NCBI GenBank assembly: GCA_036939355.1
Contig: JALLAP010000058.1
Location: 1-64,000 of the forward strand
DNA length: 64,000 nucleotides
Origin: Thalassiosira profunda
Taxonomy: Eukaryota > Bacillariophyta > Thalassiosirophyceae > Thalassiosirales > Thalassiosiraceae
Direction of reading: 5' to 3'
The position numbers and the translations under genes are program-made. Each line of letters starts with the position of its first letter. The stretch's first letter is position 1. The notes beneath the pieces were generated by a model. It did no database searches. It saw nothing but the letters and a program-made list of their open reading frames with translations, and was not told the DNA's origin. This document shows positions 38,573 through 49,718 of this stretch, piece after piece.

Positions 38573-41500
38573 ATGAATAAATTCCTGACCCTCGGCAGCA
38601 AGTCCAAGAAGGCGAAGGAGCGGGCGAAGCAGCAGGAGGCGCGGCGGGAGGAGAATGACTTTCTCTACGGCCGCTCCAAGCGAACTTTGCCGGCGTTGGG
38701 CTCGTCGAGGGACGACCTTTCGGTGCATTCGCTGGGGAGCACGGGCGCCTTGGGGAGTAGCAACCCCATAGCCCAACGGACACTCTCGCATGAGGGATAT
38801 GGGGCGCGGAATGACTCCAGGAATACAACATATTCGAGGGGGGACAGCGACCAGGCCGTTCGCGGGACGAGGACAGGTCATGTCCGCTTCAGTGCTCCCA
38901 ACGGCCCCGAGAGGACCGGCCGTGCCAGCGGTATTGAGAGAGGGCTGCAAGATTCGCTAGGAGATACTGCTTCCCGACGCTGGCTGCGGGGGGATACGAA
39001 GCATTCGGAGATTGGGGGATCGTCGTCATCTGGGGGAAGAAAGTCTTCGGGGATGACAGGAAGAACAGCACTGGCTGCCTCCATGGGTGCTGCGGATGCG
39101 CAGAGAGCGGACCCATCGGAGGACAGGCCTCGCAGCAGTGTCATGCACCAGCCCACTCATGAAGGCCACGAAGATCATCTCGACGAGGACGATCAAAGTG
39201 AAGAGCGCCGGAGGTCGCGGCAGCAGAAGAAGGAGCGCAAGCATCGAAAATCAGATCGAAAGTCGGAGCGGAAGTCCAGAAGCAAAAGGCTTGACGGGGA
39301 TGACGACGGAGAGCGCAAACATCGACACAGCAGCAGAAAACATGACGGGGATGACGACGGGGAGCGCAAACATCGACACAGCCATCGCCGTCGTCACCGG
39401 GAATCAGCCGACAAGAAAACGAAGGAGGAAATCCGCAGCGAACTTCGCAAAAGTGCCATCAGCCACAGGGATCGCAACGGGAGCGACGATGACAACTCAG
39501 AGCTGCGCTCGCGCCACAGCCAAGATAAGGAGGAAGAGATCCCGAGGGGGATTCAGGATGAAGTGGATGCGGAATTGGAGGACCGCCGTCGCCGACAGCG
39601 AGAGCAGGAGGAGGAGGACCAAAAACTGAAGGACAGCATTCGCCAACAGAGAGATGCTGCAAGAGAACTGCGCAGCAGCGGAATCGCCGACTCTGTCTTT
39701 CCACGGCCCCTGCCTGCTGCAGGTCGCAACAGTGGCACATTCGGTTCCATCGACGAGAAGAGAGAGTATGAGGGGGAGGTTGATCCATTCGAGGCGGCCC
39801 TCCAGCTGGAGGGAGGGCTGGTGCCATCGACGCAAAACGAGGATGGCCAGGCGGCCATGCACCAAAATCTGATCGATATGCATATCGCCCAATTCCGGGC
39901 GACGTCGAAGACTTCTGACCAGGACGGAGAGGAGGAGTACGAGGAAGCCGCCGAGGGCGCGGGCGCGGTCGGCACCCTCGACGATTTCGTCGACGCGGAA
40001 GTCCAAAAAAACGTCTCTCGTCGCTTGTCCCGACGCATTTCCGCGACGACCTTGAAGATCAACGCGTGGCAGCAAAAGTATTCCCTGAAGAAGGCGCTGG
40101 AATTGGCAGAGCGTACTCCGGAGCAGGAGTGGGCGAGCTCGTTTTACCGGTGCGATCCGCGGTGGCAAATCATGCGATTCTTCGATGAGGTGGCCAGGGA
40201 GGGGGGCGAGGCGTCAATGGACGAGAACCTGGCGGCATCCCCGCTGGCCAGCCTGTTCAAGAAGGCCAACGTCTTCACGGTCTGGAGGCCAACGTCTGAT
40301 GAGGCTATCCGGAACATGATGCTGGGAAACGCCACCGGCAAGGGCCTAGACATCAAGGGCAAGTCGGCCAAGCGCGGAAACATATCGTCGTACGTTCCCT
40401 TCATTCAGATCTACGAGGAGCCCCACAAAGAGCACGTCCGGGCCTACATTAAGGACGGACGCGTCGTCCGAGTATTTTATCAGAGCTGGGAGGCCCGAAA
40501 CGAAGCGCACGAGATGATACTTGATATCCGAGACTTCATGTTATTTGCCGCGCAAGATGCGATGCGAGTGCTGAGCGACGAATTCGCCGACGAGGCCGAG
40601 CAGGAGCTGGCCATGAAGCACCTCATGTACGACGACAAAAACATCAGCGTGGAAGAGGTCAACACATACGTCGATTCGCGCGTGCCGGTGTTCGGCTTGG
40701 ACATCACCGAGCGGCTGTTTTGGGAGAGCTACGTCATGACGCAGGACTGCGCCCGACCGGCCGGGACGGACTGGGACATCGGGCGACAGTCGGAACTGAC
40801 CTTTCAGGATATGAACTTCAAGGCGATTCGGCACGATCCCGCACCTGGGGAGCCTCGCGCGGTGGTCTATCAAATGAGCAAAACACACCCCATGGAGCCC
40901 CGAATGCTGTTGATGGCGTACGAGGAATACGGCCGAGTGAAGCCCGTGGTGTCGGACTTTGATTGCTTCCTGCTGGGATCGCGGGGGGTCAAATACAACC
41001 ATCCAATACCTCCGGACCAAATGGAGCTCGTTCAATGGTCTGTCAAGAACATCAGCGACGTCTTGGACGAGAAAGTTGCGTCAGAATCCGACGCGGGGTG
41101 GATGGAAACGTGGTTCAAGGTGCTGAAGAAGGCCGCCATCAAGGGGTATTATCCCAAGACTCCGAAATACGGCAACGGCGACCCCAAATCGTACGAAATC
41201 ATCGAAGTCGCCGTGTCTCGCCTGCAAGAGACGGGTTGCGTCCGCCATGGAGCCGAGTGTTTCAATTGGTTCTTTCCGCAAGTGAGTTGCCGTTGTGATG
41301 TACTTATCTTGCCGGTCGTAAATCTTGATGTATCGCTCACATTCACTTCATTCTCCCAGGAAATCGACGACGAACTGCTCGTCATTTCGGACACGCTGCC
41401 GGGAAACGTCAAGTGGAAGAAGGTGAACGTCCAGGAGCTGCAGGACTTGCTGATCACGAAGATTGACGAGGGGTTCACGTTCCCAATCAATCCAAAGGTG

Positions 41501-41919
41501 CGAGATGTCTGCTTTCATGTGCCTGCATCACATGCTCTCTCTGATCTCGATGCTCTCTCGTCTTGCAACCCCAACAGTGGGTCCTCTGCGATCCGGGCTG
41601 GCGGCGGGTGTACGACAAGCTCTTGGCGAGCCAAAAGCCCAACGTCCAGGACTCGATCAATTGCTGGTTGCCGCCCGGAACGGGCCTGCGCGCGGAAATC
41701 GACGCCATATCGGAGAAGCATCCGCTCGGCTTCGAGGGCAAATTCGCGCGGAGGAAGATGGACCTGTACCTGATGGAGGACGAGCTGGAGCGATACTACA
41801 AGGTCCAGCGGGCGTGGAGGAAGCTGCGGCTGTTGCTGTATTGGATGAGATATGTCCGAGAGAAGCAACGGGATCGGGAGGAGCGTTTGAGCCGGGCATC
41901 GTCCTCGGATGCATGTTGA
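38573..41919 (+). CDS. Large protein with an ExoY/CyaA/edema-factor-like cyclase fold
   Basis: Three exons (38573-41281, 41360-41497, 41578-41919), introns 78 and 80 nt, both phase 0; 1062 residues. Residues 1-400 are charged, with Lys/Arg/Glu coiled-coil and a 39-bp repeat encoding DGDDDGERKHRHS twice. From about 550 onward I see the order of key elements of the class II adenylyl cyclase toxin family: KGLDIKGKS (K590, K597; the usual catalytic His position is K595), then SDFDCF (D795 and D797, the metal-binding D-x-D pair), then RHGAECFN (H892 and N898, same +6 spacing), then DDELLVISDTL and EGFTFPINPKW. The first-to-second gap is about 70 residues longer than usual. The C-terminus has an IQ-like VQRAWRKLRLLLYW, a possible calmodulin site. 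Activity is unproven and the His-to-Lys change may abolish it. Confidence 0.55.
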
Positions 41920-42374
41920 TGATGAAGGCTTTCACATTAGGCACTGTAAGTGGAGGTATCCACATCTTTTCTCCACCTGAACGGTAGATATTGTACCTGC
42001 TTCCAGCCACCAACAGTGCATGCACCATGCAAAGAGGTGTCTTGAGAAGTGGGAACGCCCTCCGCTCACGACGACAGTTGGAGTACTGCTCGTTACTGTT
42101 AGAAGTCCGATGGGCTCGAATTTAGAATAACGGCTTGCGCGAAGGGGCTAATCACAGAGAAGTTCGACAAAGATGACCCCACCATCGGAGTCTTTGCCGC
42201 AGACAACTCAAGAGCCAGGTTCGGACGGACTTTTTGTCAGCACGCACGAGCCCTGCCCTTTTGGTTCTCAATCACTCGTCTCGATGGTGGCCATAAATCA
42301 CAGCAAGAGTTCGACGGAATCGGCCACGGCGAGAGGCGGCCAACAACAATTGCAACAGCACCATTGACAAACAC
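41920..42374. promoter_or_regulatory. Intergenic, promoter of kinase gene
   Basis: About 450 bases. There is a short plus-strand frame (42173-42367) with no family resemblance, probably 5' UTR. No repeat was seen. Confidence 0.35.
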
Positions 42375-44522
42375 ATGGATCACGCGCAGCAGCCGCCGAC
42401 GGGGCCGGGGCGGCACCCGCCCGCCGCGGCGGCAGCGGCGCCAGCCGCAAGCGCGCGCACGAGGTCGTCGCCCCCGCGCCAGCACCAACCCCCCCACGCC
42501 GCGTCCGAACTGCGCTTCGCCCAGCGGACCCTCCGCAAGCTCGTCCAGGATTCGACCTTCTTCCCCGTCCGCGACCTCAACAACCGCGTCCGGACCCTCG
42601 CCGAGTCGGAGCTGGACGTCGGCTCCCTCATCGGCCGGGGCGGGTTCTGCGAGGTCCGCCGCGCCTCCCTCCGGAGCGCGCCGGGGCGGCCCTACGCCCT
42701 CAAGTATTTGAGCCCGACGAAGACGACGGCCAGCCGGGTGTTCCAGCGGGGCATCGCCGATCTGGCCATGGAGGCGTGCTTTTTGTCGCTGCTGCAGCAC
42801 GAAAATATCATAGGGCTGCACTGCGTCGCCGAGGGGAGCCTGGAGGAGTGCTACGATTGCGCACCAGCCAGCGGCGGGGCGGCGGACACGGCCGGAGACG
42901 AGATTGTCGTCGACGCCGACGGGCAGCTGCGGCTGCGGCGACAGCCTCCGCCGCGGCCCGCGGCGCCGAGTCACTTTTACGGATACTTTCTCCTGTTGGA
43001 CCCGCTGCACGGGACGCTGTCGGATCGGATCGAGCACGTCTACATCCCGCAGGCGAGCTTTGACGCGGGCAGCAGCAGCGCGGCCATGATTTCGTCGTCG
43101 TCGTCCTCGTCGTCGTTCCAATTGTGGGACCGAATACGGCACTCAAATCTGCAGGACCCCAGCGATCCGAAAGTGCAGCTGGCCGGGAGGCTGCAAATAC
43201 TGAAGGGCGTGGCGTCGGCGCTGCGATATCTGCACGAGGACTGCCGGCTCATCTTTCGGGACGTCAAGCCCGACAACATTGGCTTTTATCGAAGGTATCT
43301 GCCCAATTGCACGTGCGGCTACAGAAGCCAAATGCAATACCCAAACAACGCTGCACTGGGGGGGAGGATACCCGACGAGTGCCTGTGTTACGAGGAGATC
43401 ACGAAATTGTTCGATTTCGGCCTGGCCAAGGAATTGAAGCAAAAGTACCGCCAGGCCCACCCCTCGTATCCGGACCAGGACACGTACAAGCTTACCAGCT
43501 GCACGGGCTCGCGGCGCTACATGGCCCCGGAGGTGTGCTTCGCGGAACCGTACAATCCCAAGGCCGACGTGTATAGTTTTGGCGTCCTGTTGTACCAGGC
43601 CGCGAGCCTCGTCACGCCCTTCGACGGGTACAGCATGGGCCGGCACGAGCGGGAGGTGCTCCGGGGGGGAAGTCGCCCGGACGTGACCATACCAAATTCT
43701 GCTTCGTCGAGCGGCGCCGTCTTGGGAAGGAAGCGCTCCGCCTCGATGGACATGGAGGCGCCGCCCAAGCCCGGCGGCGGCAGGACGGACGACACCGAGG
43801 CGAAGAACCAACAGCTGGCGCACCGGACGAAGCAACACTGGCCGACGGGGCTGCCCCAATTGATGGAAGAGTGCTGGGACGGCGACATGCGCCGCCGTCC
43901 GGACATGCTCCGGGTGCACCAGCAGCTCGGGAGCTGCATCGACGCGCTGCTCGGTCGCCAGGAGTCGTCGGGCGTGGCCGCCATGCGGGGCGGAGACGCC
44001 TCCTGGGACGGCGCCGTGATGGGCGGGATGGCCGGCGACGCCACGGCCGCGCGCTGGCCGGAGCTCCGCGTCTTTCAGAGCCATACCACGACGAGCACGG
44101 ACGCCACCACCCTCGCAGCCAAGGAGGAGCATAACGTGTCGAATGAGACGATGGGGACTGATCCGATGAGCAGCTCCGGTTCGTTCATGCACAGCAGCGG
44201 CCTCATTGGCAGGGACGGAGTCCACCTGCCGTTTGAGGCTCAACAGCAGCAGCAGTTTGCGTTTGCCAGCCAGCAGCGCCATCGGCAGCATTTACAGGCG
44301 CCTCCGCTGCAGCATCCCACGTTCAATTCCAGCTACCCGCAATCGCAACCGGTGGCCGTTCCCAACATGGCTGCCGAAACTGGAATGAGGAAGGACGAAG
44401 GGTACGAGGCGGACACGTCGCATCCAAATTTCAACGACTCGGCCGTTTGCAGACAGCAGAGGAGGAGGAGCGCCGGCAATAATATGGAAGACAGCGATCC
44501 CTCCGCTATGGCATTGCAGTGA
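42375..44522 (+). CDS. Serine/threonine protein kinase, tyrosine-kinase-like group
   Basis: 715 residues, intronless. After an Ala/Pro-rich start, the kinase domain has the Gly loop GRGGFCEV (87-94), the ATP lysine in YALKYL (K110), FRDVKPDN with catalytic D296, DFG D347 (KLFDFGLAKEL), GSRRYMAPEV and DVYSFGVLLYQ. The usual HRD histidine is Phe (F294). Two inserts are seen: about 45 acidic/Pro-rich residues before HFYGYFLLLD, and a Cys-containing one (CTCGYRSQM) between the catalytic loop and DFG. The tail of about 170 residues is Gln/His/Ser-rich and disordered. Diatoms carry many such kinases; substrate and pathway are unknown. Confidence 0.88.
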   Translation: MDHAQQPPTGPGRHPPAAAAAAPAASARTRSSPPRQHQPPHAASELRFAQRTLRKLVQDSTFFPVRDLNNRVRTLAESELDVGSLIGRGGFCEVRRASLRSAPGRPYALKYLSPTKTTASRVFQRGIADLAMEACFLSLLQHENIIGLHCVAEGSLEECYDCAPASGGAADTAGDEIVVDADGQLRLRRQPPPRPAAPSHFYGYFLLLDPLHGTLSDRIEHVYIPQASFDAGSSSAAMISSSSSSSSFQLWDRIRHSNLQDPSDPKVQLAGRLQILKGVASALRYLHEDCRLIFRDVKPDNIGFYRRYLPNCTCGYRSQMQYPNNAALGGRIPDECLCYEEITKLFDFGLAKELKQKYRQAHPSYPDQDTYKLTSCTGSRRYMAPEVCFAEPYNPKADVYSFGVLLYQAASLVTPFDGYSMGRHEREVLRGGSRPDVTIPNSASSSGAVLGRKRSASMDMEAPPKPGGGRTDDTEAKNQQLAHRTKQHWPTGLPQLMEECWDGDMRRRPDMLRVHQQLGSCIDALLGRQESSGVAAMRGGDASWDGAVMGGMAGDATAARWPELRVFQSHTTTSTDATTLAAKEEHNVSNETMGTDPMSSSGSFMHSSGLIGRDGVHLPFEAQQQQQFAFASQQRHRQHLQAPPLQHPTFNSSYPQSQPVAVPNMAAETGMRKDEGYEADTSHPNFNDSAVCRQQRRRSAGNNMEDSDPSAMALQ

Positions 44523-44724
44523 GAGATCCAGAAGCGTGAGCGTACAATATTGTATTGTGTGGCAAGTTGCTGCATTCAATCATTTCCAGTGTTTGATGGG
44601 TGTTTGATGGAAGAAGTGATTTCAACCGTTTCATACGAGCGATAGAAGGAGGCTAGAGATGCTATTAGAGCACGGATTAGATAAATAGAGAGGCTACTTT
44701 TGAGGATACCCTGCATTGTAGTAT

Positions 44725-46109
44725 TCACACTTTGCGTATCAGCGGCAAACATTTCTCGTAGTGGCCGAAATAATCCGCATTCAGATAGGGACCGCCGAAC
44801 CAATGGGCCATCGGCAGAGACGTCATGATGATGAAAAACGGAATGAGGCACGAGGGAATCGTCCTTCCAAAGGAACGAATCCCCTTCGATCCCGCCAGCA
44901 ACCGCTCCGAAGCGATCACGAGGGCATTCCAAACGAAAAAGGCGGTGTTGGATCCAAGCAGCACCCCCTCCACAGACTCGGCCAGTCGACCGTAGATCAA
45001 CACTGCGTGGACGATCCACTCGTGAAACAAACCAGAGGCGACAAAGACGGCCAGCGACGCCACGGCGGCAGGAGCATATCTCCGAACGGGTTTGTAGATC
45101 GACCGCTTGAGCACCAAATGCACCAAAACGTTCCACCTCCGTCCCCAAAAGTCCGACGGACTCGTGGCCTCGAGCATGGGATTTCTCATTGCTTGCCTCG
45201 CCTTATATCCAAGCAATGTCTGCACGGCATTTCCCACTCCGGCATCGGCCAAAGCAAGGCCCTGCTGAAAGAGCAGTGCGATGCAGAAGCAGTTGCCCAG
45301 GTGCCGCGCGTCCAAATAATCTCGCAGGACGATGCCCTCGTGAAACTCTCCAGCATTAGACTCCCCGAACGGTTGATATGCGTATGCAGACAAGAACGAA
45401 TAGAGCAATATGGTGCACGTCACCGCCTTGGCCACCTGAACGTGCCCGTCCACGACATCCCGCCACGTCGCCCGAAGAGGTTTGCAAGTCTTCTCGTCGA
45501 TCTTCATCTCGAACGGCAGCGAATAGTACACAAGATAGGTACCCCAAGACGACGTGGCTCCCTTGGGCGCAAAGCCAAACACCGCCTCGAGCGTCCGGAA
45601 CAGATACAGCACGAAGAGGCAGCACACGGTGAACCGGACGGCCAGGTTCTGGAAGCCGAAGAGGTCGATGATCGCGTAGGCTCTGCCGCGGCGAATACCA
45701 GAGCCGATCCAACCAAAACTTTCCTTGCCGCCGATGGCTGCTTTTGGTTGTGTATTGCGCGGTAGAGGATGGTTGCAAAGAGGCACCCAATAAGAGCCGA
45801 GACGGTGAATCCCACCTGCACACTGAGAATCGTCGGCACGTCGGGCAAATCGAGGGTGTACCGCCCGCCCAATTGGATAGATTGCCCCATGACACTCAGC
45901 TCGGGGTGGTCCGGGACAGTGATCGAGAGGTCGACCGACGACACCGCCCGCTGCAGCCGATCCACCGCGCCATAATATGAGTGGGCGGGCGCGCATGCGT
46001 CGTCGCGGCCGCCGATCCAACGGCCGCCGAGGACGAGGAGGTCGGAGAGGGTAGCGTTGGACGGGGCCAAGTCCGCGGCGCAGTCGTTGGTGGGGGCGTC
46101 CATTTGCAT
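44725..46109 (-). CDS. MBOAT-family acyltransferase, wax-synthase-like
   Basis: The C-terminal frame (45723-44725) has many membrane spans and the family landmarks NPMLEATSPSDFWGRRWN, SIYKPVRRY and SGLFHEWIVHAVL, where the His is the conserved MBOAT residue. Such enzymes move an acyl group to a long-chain alcohol, glycerolipid or sterol in the ER. The N-terminal frame (46109-45816) begins MQMDAPTNDC and holds one span. The two frames differ. A 92-nt GTGGGA...AAG intron (45724-45815) after CAG joins them in frame to give 430 residues. The acceptor is weak, so a frameshift in the assembly is the alternative. Confidence 0.75.
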
Positions 46110-46490
46110 CGTTGCGAGGCAGGGTGATGAGATTTATGGTTGGTTGGCCTCGGCCTCTCCGCGCCGGATTCATCGTTCTCGCACGGCAGCCAAGCTCGAG
46201 CTCGCCTCTCAAGTGACCTCCCAACATAAGTTTGGGCCTACTTATGGTATCTTTAGATACTAAATAAGTAAGAAAACAAGAAAGAGAGTAATCTCGTGTC
46301 ACAAGCCCAAACCGGTCACAATTTGACAGTCTCATCTCGCGCTATCTCGCGCAACTCGAGAGTTTGTACAACGTCACTGAGAGGTCGTACAACTCGCCGA
46401 GGGCTCGCAAAGCGGTGCCGAGACTACGCGAGGATTCTAATTGCTATTACAAGCAAAAATACTCAAGATACAATCACTATTTGGCTATTA
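46110..46490. other. Intergenic; likely 3' part of the Crypton element
   Basis: About 380 bases between the MBOAT start and the recombinase stop. It has small hairpins (CATAAGT...ACTTATG at about 46223; GTATCT-TT-AGATAC at about 46246) and GCGC-rich repeats TCGCGCTATCTCGCGC near 46335. An element end is probably here but I cannot fix it. Confidence 0.35.
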
Positions 46491-48848
46491 CTAAGCGCCC
46501 GCTGCCAGCAACACATCGACACGGTGCTGCTCTCTCACTTTTCTACTCCAAGTCGCAACCTTCCACTGCCTATTCCTTTCATCATTTGCACCTTCAAAGA
46601 GCCGCGGGTACTTTTCCTGCAGTTTGGCTCTGCCGGCAAGGTACGATGCCTCCATTAATTCGGCGCCCGCATTCTGTCCGATGTTGCGAATCATATCTTT
46701 GGCACCGCCGTGCATCACCAACAGAACGGGCTTCCATTCGTCGGCCCAAACTCTCCTCGCACGATTCGCCGTCGGTATCATATTGTTTTGTGTGATAAAA
46801 CGCAAAGGCCGAACGGGACTATTTGTTCTGATGGTGTTGCCGTCGTCATCTTTCGTTGTGGAAATGTTGCCGGGATACCCGATGACCCAGGCGTCCCACG
46901 CCCGTCGCAATGTCACGGACGAAACGAATCGGAAGTCGGGTGGCACAGCAAAACCGCCAGCATATTCTCGGAAGCGTCCCAGCTGCAGTCCGCCAAGTGG
47001 GAAGCGCCCATTCGCTGCTATTGCGTTATGAGGCTGCTGCGGTTGCGGCTCGGCCGGCTGGAAATGTCGCGTCGCCTCGGCCACCGCCTCCTTCACGGAC
47101 GTGTCGACCTGGGAGCTGATTGTTTCGCAATGTTTCTCCAACAGATCGACCACGAAGTTCGCTGTCACGTGCCCCGATTCGCCCGCTTTCTCGTCAATTG
47201 ATTGTTTGATCACCTCCGGCAGCCCGCGAACCAGCTCGAGCGTTGTGTTTTGGTCGCCCCGCATCGCCCGGAACATGCCCTTCAGCTCCCTCATTTGCTT
47301 GATGCGGTAGGGGACGCCCGTGGCCTTCTTCACGTCGCCAATCGGCTCCAACGTGACCAACTTCTTCAACTCCTCGAGCAGCTCCGGGCGCTGCATCAGC
47401 GGAATCGACTGAAACGGGTGCTGCGCGTCCTCCGCGATTCGCCCCTCCAGAAACGAATGGTGGTGCACCATGCTCGCGAGGAAAAGCATCAGGACGCCCG
47501 TGATCGCGCACTTCCCGGACCAGGCCGCGATGATCGACCCAAAGCAAAGCTGCATCGCCTCCTTGATGTGCTCGTTCTCCGCGTCCTCCGTAAAGTGCGG
47601 CGGCAACGCCGGGAATCTGTCGTCGTCGTCCGGATCGATCCCCGTAAGACACCTTCCGAGGTACGCATCGCCGAGCTGTGACCATTTCCAGTACAGCTCG
47701 AGCACTTTTCCCATGCTCCATTCTCCCCGCAACAAGACTGATGGGATGGGAGGCGGTTCCATCGTTGCAGTGGTGACGTGCGTCGCCGACCCTTTCCGCG
47801 TCCCGTGCGGATGAAAGTGCCCCTCCCGAACGGTGGCGAGCACGCGCTGCTTGTACTCCTCTTTTGAGTTCACCATCCTCTTCAGCGCCTTGCAATACGT
47901 CGCGCCCGCCGACTTGTCCGTTCCCTTCTTCTGGAAGATCAAATCCGACTTCCGGTTGTACTTCTCGTCGTTGATGCAGAGATAGCACCCGAGGGCGAGG
48001 AACATGCAGTGCAACGGCTCGTACGGATTCGCGTAGCAGTTCTTCGGCGACGTGTTCTCCCCCGCCTGGTCCTTCTTGTTTTTGTCGTATTCGATGACCA
48101 CGCTGTCGGCGCCGTCCAACCGGCTCAAGTTGTGGAATCCCAACGGCCCGACGTTGACGGAACGGCCCATCACATTCCACTGGACGACGGTGAACGCCCA
48201 CAGCATCACGTTTCGATTGTCGAGTGACCACTTGCACAGCTGCTTGCACAGGTCGAGGCAAATCTCGTCCGCCTCCTTCTCGTCCAACAGGCCCTGGCCC
48301 TTCGCCTTCTTCTTCTCCTTCTTCATCGTGTCGAGGTACTGCTTCATCTCGACCCGGTAAATGTCCGGAACCATCTGATGGCCGAGCTTGGCGCAGTAGA
48401 GGACGGCATCGTGGTATTTTCGCACGTGGTCCTTGCCGTACTGCTTGCCGTCCAGGCGCACCTTCTTCTGTCCGCTCAGGAACAGCTGCATCTTGTGCGC
48501 CTCGAGGAGGGCGTACCGCAAATCGTGCGTCGACGTGTGGTAGGTGTGCTTGTCGAGCTTCTGCTGCTCCGTCAGCGGCACGACCACGCGCGCCGCGTAC
48601 TCCGGGTAGTGCTCTTCGATGAAGGTCATGAACTCCTTCAGACGATTGCGGTAGTCGGGCACGCACTTAACGGTGTGCCGCATCGTCTCGTTGAGGGCGG
48701 CTTGATGCTCGGGGAGCGCGGGGACGTTGATGCCTGCCGTCGGCGGCGCGTCTGCTGGAGCGGCCGCGGCGGCGGCCGGGACGGGCGGGGCGGCCGCGGC
48801 CGCGGCGGCGTAGGCATGCGGCACGCCGTTGTACGGCGGGCGAAACAT
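46491..48848 (-). mobile_element. Crypton-type tyrosine recombinase (transposon gene)
   Basis: A 785-residue intronless ORF. The YR catalytic set can be seen: Arg229 in NVMGRSVNVG, a Lys cluster 256-259 (DKNKKD), H348-x-x-R351 in HPHGTRKG, Trp377 and Tyr386 in EWSMGKVLELYW. The W-to-Y step of 9 and the R-to-W step of 26 are close to those of known tyrosine recombinases. The C-terminal 130 residues (LRRAWDAWVIGYPGN, VRPLRFITQNNMIPTANRARR, WADEWKPVLL) resemble the GCR1_C-like DNA-binding domain often found in Cryptons. An Ala/Pro-rich N-terminus comes first. All catalytic residues are present and the frame is open, so the copy may be active or recently inserted. Element ends were not identified. 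Confidence 0.75.
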
Positions 48849-49718
48849 CGTGGGGGGGCTGGTTCACGAGGTAGGAGCCGCGGCGGACGCCATTGTTTGA
48901 GTGCGAGCGAGGCGTTTGGTTTGCAATCAACAAGGGACAAGATGTGACATCAGACGCGAGGGCTGATGGTCAAAAGCTTCGCAAAGATTTCGACCTCTTG
49001 GGCTCAATGTCAAATCCACGTGGGAATAGTACTGTAGGAGACGCGAGAATTTCTTCATCCTCGAGATTGAAAACGTAAGTAGCGATGATTTTATTACCAG
49101 TTCCTTTGTAACCTTAGCGATAGATTGACTTATTTTGTCCGGAATCCGAGCGAGGACGAATTTTCACCGCGGTGAAAGCAAGGGCGAATCCTTCTCGGGA
49201 TGTTGACAAAATAAGTCATTAGACTTACGATTGGCTTGAGTTCCGGAACTCGAACTTACGGAGGTCGTAGACTCTCTTGTGTGCGTCACTTCGAAAGTAG
49301 TAAGGGACGTGGCGGCAAAGAAGGAAGTGCCCCCCTTCAGTTGCGAAGTCATCCGAGACTGTATCTTCGAGAAGATTTGCAAAAAACGCATGCAGCTTTG
49401 GCTCCGAGCGACCACAATGCGAACACGCTTCGACGACGAGCGGTCATTGTTTGCTTCCCAAGAAGGGTTTCTTGGCCATCTCCAAGCCAGTTCTCTTGCT
49501 TTGCCCACGACGACGGCTTCGCAAAGCTTCTTGGGAGGTGACATTTGATCGAGACGGGCCTAAAATTGCTCAGCAGTAAAACGGTCATCACCCCGACACG
49601 CAAAACCAGAACAGCGATGAACACAGCCCGTCCCTTCTGGTCGGTGCATGCAGCCAGGGGAGCACGGTGCAAACAGCATCAACTATCACTCGCTCTTGCA
49701 GCACATATTCGACAAACG
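48849..49718. other. Non-coding stretch upstream of the recombinase
   Basis: About 870 bases. It holds an 18-bp word (49018-49035) that is also found at 60-77, and a long imperfect hairpin at 49127-49217. Open frames here are short and show no family resemblance. Part of it may be the 5' non-coding part of the Crypton. Confidence 0.5.
49127..49217. repeat. 91-bp inverted repeat with central palindrome
   Basis: Perfect 13-bp arms GACTTATTTTGTC (49127-49139) and GACAAAATAAGTC (49205-49217). In the middle is the 16-bp perfect palindrome TTTCACCGCGGTGAAA (49162-49177). Partial pairing continues inside the arms (ATCCGAG against CTCGGGAT). It could be a small MITE, a Crypton-end structure or a cruciform regulatory site. 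Confidence 0.7.

Noticed and set aside
47194..48666. 490-codon frame overlapping the recombinase
   Set aside because: It is Arg/Gly-rich, off-frame, and the tyrosine-recombinase motifs are all in the other frame.
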